Origin: Anderseniella sp963700735
GTDB taxonomy: Bacteria; Pseudomonadota; Alphaproteobacteria; Rhizobiales; Aestuariivirgaceae
Reading direction: 5' to 3'
DNA length: 64,000 nucleotides
Assembly (NCBI GenBank): GCA_963700735.1
Contig: CAVOYR010000007.1
Location: forward strand, 62,001-126,000
In this document: in pieces, positions 31,191 through 40,026 of the stretch
How positions within the stretch are numbered: the first letter of the stretch is position 1
How the letters are laid out: each line of letters opens with the position of its first letter
The notes under the pieces: generated by a model
What the model was told of the DNA's origin: nothing
The model's database searches: none
The model's input: only the letters and a program-made list of their open reading frames with translations
Program-made: the position numbers and the translations under genes

Positions 31191-32765
31191 TTACAGGTCA
31201 AGCACCAGCCGCTCGGGGTCTTCCAGCGAGTCCTTGACCCGCACGAGGAAGGTCACGGCCTCCTTGCCGTCGACGATGCGGTGATCGTAGCTCAGCGCCA
31301 GGTACATCATCGGGCGGATCCTGATCTCGCCGTTCATCGCGATCGGGCGGTCCTGGATCTTGTGCATGCCGAGGATGCCGGACTGCGGTGCATTGAGGAT
31401 CGGGGTCGACATCAGCGAGCCATACACGCCGCCGTTGGAAATGGTGAAGGTGCCGCCCTGCATGTCCGACATCGACAGCTGGCCATCGCGCGCCAGCACG
31501 CCAAGCCGGCTGATGTCCTTCTCGATCTCGGCGATCGTCATCTGGTCTGCGTCGCGCACCACGGGCACCACGAGGCCCTTGTCGGTGCCGACCGCCACGC
31601 CGATGTGGCAGAAGTTCTTGTAGACGATCTCGTTGCCGTCGATCTCGGCATTGACCGCCGGAATTTCCTTCAGCGCGTGGGTGATCGCCTTGGTGAAGAA
31701 CCCCATGAAGCCGAGCTTGACGCCGTGCTTTTTCTCGAACAGGTCCTTGTAGCGCTTGCGCAGGTCCATCACCGCCGTCATGTCCACCTCGTTGAAAGTG
31801 GTCAGCATGGCCGCAGTGTCCTGGGCGTCCTTGAGCCGGCGCGCAATGGTCTGGCGCAGGCGGGTCATCTTCACCCGCTCCTCGCGCGGGGCGTCATCCG
31901 CCGAAGACGGCGCCCGGGCAGCCTTGGGCGCAGCCACTTCCGGCTTCTTCGCCGTGCCCTTTTCCAGCGCCTCGAGTACGTCGCCCTTCAGCACCTGGCC
32001 CCGCTTGCCGGAGCCGTCGACCTGGTCAGGCGACATCCTGTTCTCGGCGAGCATTTTTGCAGCCGACGGCGAGGCCGGCACGCCGGGCCGTTCAGCCGGC
32101 GGGTTCATCTCGGCTTGCGCGCGCTCCACGCCCTTGGCCGAAGCCCTGGCCGAGCCTTCCTCGCCCTGCTCGATGCGGGCCAGCACCGCGCCCACCTTCA
32201 CGGTGTCGCCTTCGCCAGCGAGAATTTCAACGATGGTACCAGACACTGGCGAGGGTACTTCCTGCGCGGCCTTGTCGGTTTCCAGTTCAAGCAGCGCCTC
32301 GTCCTGCCGGACGTAGTCGCCTGCCTTCTTGAACCACGAGCCAACTCCTGCCTCGGTGACAGACTCGCCTGCCGACGGCACCACAACGTCAACCACCTTG
32401 CCGGATTTCGCCGCCGGCGCTGGCGCGGACGAAGCTGCCTTGGCGCCATTGCCATCATCGGCCTTGGCCGGCTTGGCGTCAGCCTTGGCCTTGCCGTTGC
32501 CCGAGGACGGCGCAGAAGCGGCGGCCCCGTCGGATGACACGGTGCCGAGCAGCGCGCCCACTTCCACGGTCTCGCCCTCGTTGGCGACGATCTCGCCCAT
32601 CACGCCACTGGCAGGTGCCGGCACCTCGACGGTAACCTTGTCGGTTTCCAGTTCGACGAGAGGTTCGTCTGCCTTGACCGCATCGCCAGGTTTCTTGAAC
32701 CACTGGCCGATGGTGGCTTCGGTTACGGATTCACCAAGCGTAGGCACCCGGATTTCATTCGCCAT
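31191..32765 (-). CDS. odhB: 2-oxoglutarate dehydrogenase E2, succinyltransferase, with two lipoyl domains
   Basis: The protein is 524 aa, longer than the usual 400-420 aa. Two biotinyl/lipoyl domains are visible, with modified lysines K43 (ELETDKVTVEV) and K165 (ELETDKAAQEV), joined by Ala/Lys-rich linkers. A peripheral-subunit-binding domain (SAAKMLAENRMSPDQVDGSG) and the catalytic domain follow; H495 and D499 in YDHRIVDGKEAV are catalytic. The catalytic sequence TFNEVDMTAVMDLRKRYKD suits the 2-oxoglutarate rather than the pyruvate complex. It is downstream of sucA by 114 bp. Confidence 0.95.
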   Translation of the reverse strand: MANEIRVPTLGESVTEATIGQWFKKPGDAVKADEPLVELETDKVTVEVPAPASGVMGEIVANEGETVEVGALLGTVSSDGAAASAPSSGNGKAKADAKPAKADDGNGAKAASSAPAPAAKSGKVVDVVVPSAGESVTEAGVGSWFKKAGDYVRQDEALLELETDKAAQEVPSPVSGTIVEILAGEGDTVKVGAVLARIEQGEEGSARASAKGVERAQAEMNPPAERPGVPASPSAAKMLAENRMSPDQVDGSGKRGQVLKGDVLEALEKGTAKKPEVAAPKAARAPSSADDAPREERVKMTRLRQTIARRLKDAQDTAAMLTTFNEVDMTAVMDLRKRYKDLFEKKHGVKLGFMGFFTKAITHALKEIPAVNAEIDGNEIVYKNFCHIGVAVGTDKGLVVPVVRDADQMTIAEIEKDISRLGVLARDGQLSMSDMQGGTFTISNGGVYGSLMSTPILNAPQSGILGMHKIQDRPIAMNGEIRIRPMMYLALSYDHRIVDGKEAVTFLVRVKDSLEDPERLVLDL

Positions 32766-32879
32766 CAGTCCAAATCCTTCATTGTCGAAGCCGGTGCCAG
32801 CAACTGACGCAGGCCCGTCACGAGTTCCGTTTCCATTGCTGCAGCGATGCGTTGCGCCCGCCCGCAGTCCTGCTCCAAA

Positions 32880-35846
32880 TCAGTTCAGCGCCTGCTCGCC
32901 AAGAGCCGCCTCAAGGAACGCAGCCAGTTCCTTCTGGTGGCGGCTCATCAACCCGGTGGCGGTGGAGGCAGATGCAGCGCGTCCCACATAAACCGGGCGG
33001 CGATGCCTGGCTTCCACCTTGTTGAGCACCCATTCCAGGTACGGCTGGACGAACGTCCACGCACCCATGTTCTGTGGCTCTTCCTGGCACCAGACGATCT
33101 CGGCGTCCTTGAACCGCATCAGTTCATTGATGATGGCCTTGGCAGGGAACGGGTACAGCTGTTCAACGCGCAGCAGGTAGATATCGTTCACACCGCGCTT
33201 CTCGCGCTCTTCCAGCAGGTCGTAGTAAACCTTGCCCGAGCATAGCACGACGCGGCGGATCTTCTCGTCCTTGACCAGCTTGACGGTCGAACCGGGCAGG
33301 TACTCCGCATCATCCCACAACACCCGGTGGAAGGTACTTTCGGTGCCCATTTCCTCCAGCGTCGATACACAGCGCTTGTGACGCAACAATGACTTGGGCG
33401 TCATCAGCATCAGTGGCTTGCGGAAGTCGCGGTGCATCTGGCGGCGCAGGATATGGAAATAGTTGGCTGGCGTGGTGCAGTTCGCCACCTGCATGTTGTC
33501 CTCGGCGCACATCTGCAGGAAGCGTTCCAGCCGGGCCGACGAATGCTCCGGACCCTGGCCCTCGTAGCCGTGGGGCAGCAGGCACACCAGGCCTGACATG
33601 CGCAGCCACTTGCGTTCGCCTGATGACAGGAACTGGTCGAACACCACCTGCGCACCGTTGGCGAAATCGCCGAACTGGGCTTCCCACAGAACCAGCGTCT
33701 GCGGTTCCGCCAGCGAATAGCCGTACTCGAAGCCGAGCACAGCCTCTTCCGACAGCATCGAATTGATGCATTCGAAGTCGTTGGTCTTCTTGCCCGCCAG
33801 ATGCTTGAGCGGTGCGTAGCGCTTCTCGGTTTCCTGGTCGATCCACACTGCATGGCGCTGCGAGAACGTGCCGCGCTCGACGTCCTGACCGGACAGACGC
33901 AGCCGCCAGCCTTCATCGAGCAGGGTCGCGAAGGCGAGCGACTCGGCCGTGGCCCAGTCAATGTCGCGGCCTTCCTCGATGGCCTTGGTCCGGCCTTCCA
34001 TCACTCGCTTCAAGGTGCGGTGAATGTTGAAGCCTTCCGGGACATCAGTGATTCGCTTGCCCAGCTTTTCGAGCGTCTTGACGTCGACACCGGTCTTGCC
34101 GCGGCGTGGATCATCATCGATCTTGGTTGCCTTCAGCCCCGACCAGCGGCCGTCCAGCCAGTCGGCCTTGTTGGGCCGGTAGTTGTCGGACGCCTGGAAA
34201 TCGGTTTCCAGCCGCTCGCGGAAGTCAGACTTCATCTTGTCGTAATCGGCCTCGCCGATGGTGCCTTCCCCGATCAGCCGCCGGGCATACAGTTCGGCAA
34301 CCGGAACATGCTTCGCGATCCGCCGGTACATGATCGGCTGGGTAAAGGCAGGCTCATCAGCCTCGTTGTGGCCGAAACGACGGTAGCAGAACATGTCGAT
34401 GACGACCGGATGGCCAAACGTCTGGCGGAACTCGATCGCGATCTTGGCGGCATAGACGACCGCTTCAGGGTCGTCGCCATTGACGTGGAAGATCGGTGCC
34501 TCGATCATCTTGGCAACGTCCGACGGATACGGGCTCGACCGCGACCAGATCGGGGAAGTGGTGAAGCCGATCTGGTTGTTGATGATGAAATGCAGCGACC
34601 CGCCGGTGCGGTGGCCCTTCAGGCCAGACAGCCCGAAGCACTCGGCAACCACGCCCTGGCCCGCAAAGGCCGCATCGCCATGGATCAGCAGCGGCAGCAC
34701 CGTGGAACGGTCCCGGCCGATCTGGTCCTGCTTGGCGCGTGCCTTGCCCAGCACCACGGGATCGACGATTTCAAGATGTGACGGGTTGGCCGTCAGCGAC
34801 AGGTGAACCTTGTTGTTGTCGAACTCGCGGTCCGACGACGAACCCAGGTGATACTTGACGTCGCCCGAACCCTCGACCTCTTCCGGCGTGGATGATCCAC
34901 CCTTGAACTCGTGGAAGATCGCCGTGTAGGGCTTGCCCATCACGTTGGCGAGCACGTTGAGACGGCCGCGGTGCGCCATGCCGAACACGATCTCGGCGAG
35001 ACCCATGTTGCCGCCACGCTTGATGATCTGCTCCAGCGCCGGCACGATCGACTCACCGCCATCGAGGCCAAACCGCTTGGTGCCGGTATACTTCACATTG
35101 AGAAACGCCTCGAAGCCTTCTGCCTCGATCAGCTTGTTGAGGATGGCCTTCTTGCCAGCCGCCGTGAACTCGATCGACTTGTCCGGCCCCTCGATACGCT
35201 CCTGGATCCACGCCTTGTGGCGCGGGTCCGACATGTGCATGAACTCCACCGCCATGGTCGAGCAGTAGGTGGACTTCAGGATGTCGACGATCTGGCGGAC
35301 GCTGGCGCGCTCGAGCCCCAGCACGTGGTCGATGAAGATCTCCCGGTCGAGGTCATCGGGGCCGAAGCCGTAGGTCTCCGGGTCAAGCTCGGGGTGCTGT
35401 TCCTTTTCGCGCAGGTTCAGCGGGTCCAGATCGGCAATCAGGTGACCACGCATGCGGTAGGCGCGGATCATCATCAGCGCGCGCACCGAATCGAGCGTCG
35501 CCTTGCGCAAGGTGTCTACATCGATCCTGGTGCCCGTTTCGGCGGACCTGGCGGCAATCTTGCCGCCCATGACCTTCTCGATCACCGGCCAGTTGCCGTC
35601 GAGCGCCGACACCAGTTCGCCATTGACGGCCTGCGGCCAGTCCTTGCGGGCCCAGCTTGGACCTGCCGCCGTGCGCGCAACATCGCTGCCGTCGTCGCCC
35701 AGCTGGTCGAAGAAGGCTCGCCACTCGGCATCTACCGAGCCCGGGTCCTTCTCGTAAGCTGATTGAAGTTGTTCGATAAACTGGGCGTTGCCGCCATACA
35801 GGAAGGACGTTTGCTCGAAAACGTCGTTGGCGTCTGTTTTGGCCAT
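32880..35846 (-). CDS. sucA: 2-oxoglutarate dehydrogenase E1 component
   Basis: This thiamine-diphosphate enzyme decarboxylates 2-oxoglutarate and passes succinyl to E2. The protein is 988 aa. The start NDVFEQTSFLYGGNAQFIEQLQSAYEKDP holds the E2-binding segment. GMAHRGRLNVLANVMGKP, the thiamine site VHGDAAFAGQGVV-type region and VIDMFCYRRFGHNEADEPAFTQP are typical. C-terminal LLPHGYEGQGPEHSSARLERFLQ completes the pattern. A 205-bp gap upstream suggests its own promoter in addition to read-through from sucCD. Confidence 0.97.
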   Translation of the reverse strand: MAKTDANDVFEQTSFLYGGNAQFIEQLQSAYEKDPGSVDAEWRAFFDQLGDDGSDVARTAAGPSWARKDWPQAVNGELVSALDGNWPVIEKVMGGKIAARSAETGTRIDVDTLRKATLDSVRALMMIRAYRMRGHLIADLDPLNLREKEQHPELDPETYGFGPDDLDREIFIDHVLGLERASVRQIVDILKSTYCSTMAVEFMHMSDPRHKAWIQERIEGPDKSIEFTAAGKKAILNKLIEAEGFEAFLNVKYTGTKRFGLDGGESIVPALEQIIKRGGNMGLAEIVFGMAHRGRLNVLANVMGKPYTAIFHEFKGGSSTPEEVEGSGDVKYHLGSSSDREFDNNKVHLSLTANPSHLEIVDPVVLGKARAKQDQIGRDRSTVLPLLIHGDAAFAGQGVVAECFGLSGLKGHRTGGSLHFIINNQIGFTTSPIWSRSSPYPSDVAKMIEAPIFHVNGDDPEAVVYAAKIAIEFRQTFGHPVVIDMFCYRRFGHNEADEPAFTQPIMYRRIAKHVPVAELYARRLIGEGTIGEADYDKMKSDFRERLETDFQASDNYRPNKADWLDGRWSGLKATKIDDDPRRGKTGVDVKTLEKLGKRITDVPEGFNIHRTLKRVMEGRTKAIEEGRDIDWATAESLAFATLLDEGWRLRLSGQDVERGTFSQRHAVWIDQETEKRYAPLKHLAGKKTNDFECINSMLSEEAVLGFEYGYSLAEPQTLVLWEAQFGDFANGAQVVFDQFLSSGERKWLRMSGLVCLLPHGYEGQGPEHSSARLERFLQMCAEDNMQVANCTTPANYFHILRRQMHRDFRKPLMLMTPKSLLRHKRCVSTLEEMGTESTFHRVLWDDAEYLPGSTVKLVKDEKIRRVVLCSGKVYYDLLEEREKRGVNDIYLLRVEQLYPFPAKAIINELMRFKDAEIVWCQEEPQNMGAWTFVQPYLEWVLNKVEARHRRPVYVGRAASASTATGLMSRHQKELAAFLEAALGEQALN

Positions 35847-36051
35847 GTCACCTTCGCGTCAGGCGTTTACCCGGCCGCGATCCTTGAGTGGAAACGGATG
35901 CGCACGCCATAGAGAAAAACGTGCTGCAAGGCAACATAGACCTATTTCGCATGCTTTCAACCACAAGCGGTCAAACTTGACGCGAACGTAAATCACAATT
36001 GCGCGGGTTGGATCGGCAATCCGGAGTCTGGTAACCGATCCGCGTTGCGGA

Positions 36052-36717
36052 TCACTCCTGCGGCTGCAGTTTCACCGAATCGGACCGGAACACGACCGCC
36101 ACCAGCCCGAGTTCAGGCCAGTCATCGGGCAATGTGCCTCCATGCCTGGCAAGCTTCGGGAAAGCGATCGTCGTCGCTGCGCCATCGTTGCGATACCCGG
36201 CGAGCGTGGCAAAATCGGCATCCCGGATCTCGGCACCGGCGGGAAACCGGACCCGTTCACCGCCACCGCCCAGGCCAAGGCCTGCCGATATGCTGCACTG
36301 GCTGATCAAGAACGCCCGTGTCTTGCTGACAGGCGCCAGCTCGCCAGCCACGAGCACTTCATAACCTCCTGGTCTGGACAGCAGCCGCGACTTGACCGGA
36401 TCAGCGAGGTGTTTTTCAAAAGCCATTGTGGCGACCATCTCGACCTTGGCGATCATCGCGCCACCCTTGGCTGCAATCTCGCTGATCGGCTGGTCGCTGC
36501 CGAGGATCATGGCGACAGCCGCCGCATGACGCTGCCGGTCCACGGCAAACTCGTTCGCCGGACCATAGCCCAGCGCCTCGATGGCCTCGACACGCTGGTC
36601 AAGGCTGAGGCCGGATGCGGCGCACACCTGCAACAGTTGCTCGAAGGGCGAGGCCATGGCCCCGCCCTTCATGCACGCAATCGCAACGATCGCGAGGAGT
36701 ATGCGACGCAGGCGCAT
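36052..36717 (-). CDS. Uncharacterised secreted protein inside the suc cluster
   Basis: The protein is 221 aa. It starts MRLRRILLAIVAIACMKGGAMASP, a clear signal peptide with cleavage near ...AMA. The mature part has Cys residues (LLQVCAASGL, ISQCSISAG), an alpha-helical first half (LSLDQRVEAIEALGYGPAN) and a Gly-rich, beta-like second half. Its ATG overlaps the sucD stop (TGATG), so it is translationally coupled to succinyl-CoA ligase, and sucA follows. I do not recognise a family; a periplasmic location is inferred. Confidence 0.7.
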   Translation of the reverse strand: MRLRRILLAIVAIACMKGGAMASPFEQLLQVCAASGLSLDQRVEAIEALGYGPANEFAVDRQRHAAAVAMILGSDQPISEIAAKGGAMIAKVEMVATMAFEKHLADPVKSRLLSRPGGYEVLVAGELAPVSKTRAFLISQCSISAGLGLGGGGERVRFPAGAEIRDADFATLAGYRNDGAATTIAFPKLARHGGTLPDDWPELGLVAVVFRSDSVKLQPQE

Positions 36718-37621
36718 CAGCCCTTGATGGCCTTCAGAACGGCTTCGCCAAGACCGGCCGGCAAATCGGCAACGACAATGCCGGCCGCCTTCATCGCCTC
36801 GATCTTGTCTTCGGCACCGCCCTTGCCACCGGAGATCACCGCACCGGCATGACCCATGGTGCGCCCCGGAGGGGCGGTGCGGCCCGCGATGAACCCGGCC
36901 ATCGGCTTGCTTGCGGCCCTTCCTTGCCTCGTCAGCAATGAACTGGGCGGCATCTTCCTCGGCCGATCCGCCGATTTCGCCGATCATGATGATCGATCTG
37001 GTGTCATCGTCGGCCAGGAACATCTCCAGCACGTCGATGAACTCGGTGCCCTTGACCGGGTCACCGCCGATGCCGACGGCCGTGGTCTGGCCGAGGCCGG
37101 CATTGGTGGTCTGGAACACGGCTTCATAGGTCAGCGTGCCGGAGCGCGAAACGACGCCGACCGAACCCTTGTTGAAGATGTTGCCCGGCATGATGCCGAT
37201 CTTGCATTCGTTCGGGCGTCAGCAGGCCGGGGCAGTTGGGCCCGACGAGCCGCGACTTCGACTTTTCGAGCCGTGCCTTCACCTTGACCATGTCCATCAC
37301 CGGCACACCTTCGGTGATGCAGACGATGAGCGGTATTTCCGCGTCGATGGCCTCGATGATGGCAGCGCCTGCACCTGCCGGCGGCACGTAGATCACGGAT
37401 GCGTTGGCGCCGGTTGCTCTCCTTGCCTCGGCGACGGTTGCGTAGATCGGCAGCTTGTGCCCGCCCTTGCCTTCCCAGGTCTCGCCACCCTTCTTGGGGT
37501 GGATGCCGCCGACCATCTGGGTGCCGTGATAGGCCAGCGCCTGTTCGGTGTGGAAGGTGCCGGTCTTGCCGGTCAGGCCCTGCACCAGAACCTTGGTATT
37601 CTTGTCGATGAGAATGGACAT
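36717..37621 (-). CDS. sucD: Succinyl-CoA ligase alpha subunit, two single-base insertions
   Basis: It catalyses the substrate-level phosphorylation step of the TCA cycle with SucC. The start MSILIDKNTKVLVQGLTGKTGTFHTEQALAYG-type segment is typical. The frame breaks twice. At about 37211, ccc-gaa-cga should be ccc-gac-gaa (TPDECKIGIMPGN). At about 36911, ggc-cgc-aag-caa should be ggc-cgc-agc-aag (GRSKPMAGFIAGRTAPPGRTMGHAGA). Correcting both gives 300 aa, the normal length, with the phospho-His loop GHAGA intact. The enzyme is central, so errors in the assembly are the likeliest cause. Confidence 0.93.
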
Positions 37622-37626
37622 GTCCC

Positions 37627-38823
37627 TCAGTTCCCCTTCACGGCCTTGACGATTTTCTGCGCAGCGTCATCCAGGTCATCGGCCGCAATCACGTTGAGAC
37701 CGCTTTCGTTGATGATCTTCTTGCCCAGGTCCACGTTGGTGCCCTCGAGGCGCACCACCAGCGGCACCTTGAGGCCGACTTCCTTGACCGCGGTGACAAC
37801 GCCCTCGGCGATCACGTCACACCGCATGATGCCGCCGAAGATGTTGACCAGGATGCCCTTCACGTTGGGGTCCGAGGTGATGATCTTGAACGCTGCCGTG
37901 ACTTTCTCGGTGGTGGCACCGCCGCCCACGTCGAGGAAGTTTGCAGGCTCGGAGCCGTACAGCTTGATGATGTCCATGGTTGCCATGGCAAGGCCTGCGC
38001 CGTTGACCATGCAGCCGATGTCGCCATCCAGCGCAATGTAGGCAAGGTCGTACTTGGAGGCTTCGATTTCCTTGTCGTCTTCCTCGGTCAGGTCGCGCAA
38101 GCTCGCCAGTTCCGGATGACGGAACTCGGCATTGCCGTCGAACGACACTTTCGCATCCAGCACCCGCAGGTGCCCGTCGCCCAGCACCACCAGCGGGTTG
38201 ATTTCGAGCAGGCTCATGTCCTTCTCGGTGAACGCCTTGTAGAGGATCGGGAACAGCGACTTCGCATCTTCGGCAGCCGCACCTTCAAGCTTCAGGCCCT
38301 CGCTCAACCGCGCCACGTCAGCATCGGTGATGCCGGTGGTCGGATCGATCGCCACATTGATGATCTTCTCCGGCGTGTGCTCGGCCACGGCCTCGATGTC
38401 CATGCCGCCCTCGGTCGACACCACGAAGGCCGGACGGCCAACGGTGCGGTCCACCAGGATCGACAGGTACAGCTCGCGCTTGATGTCGGCGCCGTCCTCG
38501 ATGTAGAGGCGGTTGACCTGCTTGCCGGCAGGCCCGGTCTGCTTGGTCACCAGCGTGTTGCCCAGCATGTCCTTGACGTTCCGAACCACGTCCTCGACGG
38601 ACTTGACCACGCGCACGCCACCGGCAGCATCGGCACCCAGTTCCTTGAACTTGCCCTTGCCGCGGCCGCCGGCATGGATCTGCGACTTGACCACGTAAAC
38701 CGGTCCCGGCAGCGATTTCGCAGCCGCTTCGGCTTCACCGGCAGACATGATGGCGACACCTTCAGCCACCGGTGCCCCGAATTCCTTCAGCAGCGCCTTG
38801 GCCTGATATTCATGGATGTTCAT
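37627..38823 (-). CDS. sucC: Succinyl-CoA ligase (ADP-forming) beta subunit
   Basis: The protein is 398 aa, the normal length. The ATP-grasp N-terminus MNIHEYQAKALLKEFGAPVAEG, QIHAGGRGKGKF, EINPLVVLGDGHL and the CoA-ligase domain GDIGCMVNGAGLAMATMD with NIFGGIMRCDVIAEG are all present. It is separated from sucD by 5 bp. The 127 bp between mdh and sucC contain a perfect palindrome that may control the operon. Confidence 0.98.
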   Translation of the reverse strand: MNIHEYQAKALLKEFGAPVAEGVAIMSAGEAEAAAKSLPGPVYVVKSQIHAGGRGKGKFKELGADAAGGVRVVKSVEDVVRNVKDMLGNTLVTKQTGPAGKQVNRLYIEDGADIKRELYLSILVDRTVGRPAFVVSTEGGMDIEAVAEHTPEKIINVAIDPTTGITDADVARLSEGLKLEGAAAEDAKSLFPILYKAFTEKDMSLLEINPLVVLGDGHLRVLDAKVSFDGNAEFRHPELASLRDLTEEDDKEIEASKYDLAYIALDGDIGCMVNGAGLAMATMDIIKLYGSEPANFLDVGGGATTEKVTAAFKIITSDPNVKGILVNIFGGIMRCDVIAEGVVTAVKEVGLKVPLVVRLEGTNVDLGKKIINESGLNVIAADDLDDAAQKIVKAVKGN

Positions 38824-38895
38824 TGCTTGATACTTCCCTTTTCCTCCCGAGCGGGACGGAGACTATAGCCACAAAACGTCAGCCGGGTGAAGCCC

Positions 38896-38907
38896 GTGGT
38901 ATACCAC
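38896..38907. promoter_or_regulatory. Perfect palindrome GTGGTATACCAC upstream of sucC
   Basis: This 12-bp perfect inverted repeat lies 73 bp before the sucC start. TGGTATACCA-like sites are typical of GntR-family regulators. No such regulator is in the window, so the assignment is an inference. Confidence 0.5.
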
Positions 38908-38950
38908 ATACCAGAATACTTGAGGCTGGGAATGCCCCGGCCCCATGCCG

Positions 38951-39913
38951 TCAGGCGAGGTCTGGCGCGATTTTCTTTGCAGCGTCCATCAGGCCCTGTA
39001 CCGCCTTGATCGACTTCTTGAGTTCAGCCTTTTCAACCGGATCGAGCTTGATCTCGACGATGCGCTCGATGCCGCCATCGCCGATGACAGCCGGCACCCC
39101 GACATAAAGATCGGAAATGCCGTACTGGCCCGACACGTGCGCCGCACATGGCAGCACGCGCTTCTTGTCCTTCAGGTAGCTCTCTGCCATTGCAATCGCC
39201 GAGGCTGCAGGCGCGTAGTAGGCCGACCCGGTCTTGAGCAGGCCGACGATCTCGGCACCACCGTCGCGGGTACGCTGCACGATCTTGTCGATCTGCTTCT
39301 GGGTGGACCACTTCATCTTGATGAGGTCCGGCACCGGAATGCCGGCCACCGTGGAGTAGCGCACCAGCGGCACCATGGTATCGCCATGCCCGCCCAGCAC
39401 GAACGCGGTGACGTCTTCCACCGACACGTTGAACTCTTCGGCCAGGAAATGCCGGAAGCGGGCGGAATCAAGCACGCCAGCCATGCCGACAACCTTCTGC
39501 GGCGGCAGGCCGGAATACTTCTGGAGCGCCCATACCATCACGTCGAGCGGGTTGGTGATGCAGATCACGAAGGCATTCGGGGCATACTTCTTGATGCCCG
39601 CACCCACCTGGCTCATGACCTTCAGGTTGATGCCGAGAAGATCGTCACGGCTCATGCCAGGCTTGCGCGGCACGCCTGCCGTCACGATGACCACGTCGGC
39701 GCCTTCGATGCCTTCGTACTTGTTGATGCCTTCAAGCTTCGCATCGAAGCCCTCGACCGGTGCACTCTGGGAAAGGTCAAGCGCCTTGCCCTGCGGCAGA
39801 CCTTCAACGATGTCGAAGATGACGATATCGCCAAGCTCCTTCAGGCCGGCCAGATGAGCCAGCGTTCCGCCGATCATGCCGCCGCCGATAAGGGCGATCT
39901 TCTTGCGTGCCAT
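38951..39913 (-). CDS. mdh: Malate dehydrogenase
   Basis: It oxidises malate to oxaloacetate with NAD. The protein is 320 aa, of the lactate-dehydrogenase-like type common in alphaproteobacteria. The motifs are KIALIGGGMIGGTLAHLAGLKELGDIVIFDI (NAD fold), the substrate-site arginines in GVPRKPGMSRDDLLGIN, and VLGGHGDTMVPL with the catalytic His. It is the first gene of the mdh-suc series and lies downstream of zapE in the same direction. Confidence 0.97.
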   Translation of the reverse strand: MARKKIALIGGGMIGGTLAHLAGLKELGDIVIFDIVEGLPQGKALDLSQSAPVEGFDAKLEGINKYEGIEGADVVIVTAGVPRKPGMSRDDLLGINLKVMSQVGAGIKKYAPNAFVICITNPLDVMVWALQKYSGLPPQKVVGMAGVLDSARFRHFLAEEFNVSVEDVTAFVLGGHGDTMVPLVRYSTVAGIPVPDLIKMKWSTQKQIDKIVQRTRDGGAEIVGLLKTGSAYYAPAASAIAMAESYLKDKKRVLPCAAHVSGQYGISDLYVGVPAVIGDGGIERIVEIKLDPVEKAELKKSIKAVQGLMDAAKKIAPDLA

Positions 39914-40026
39914 GGAATTTGTCCCTGCATGTTGAGTTGCGCAGCCTTTTCGCGCCTGCGAAAGGTCGCGCCTGTACTAACGCCTGCCACGGCCTGCCGC
40001 AAGATGCCGCGGGCTGCTCCTTTGGC

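Noticed and set aside
30843..32537. 564-codon open frame opposite lpdA and odhB
   Set aside because: It spans two real genes on the other strand and has only repetitive His/Arg-rich sequence.
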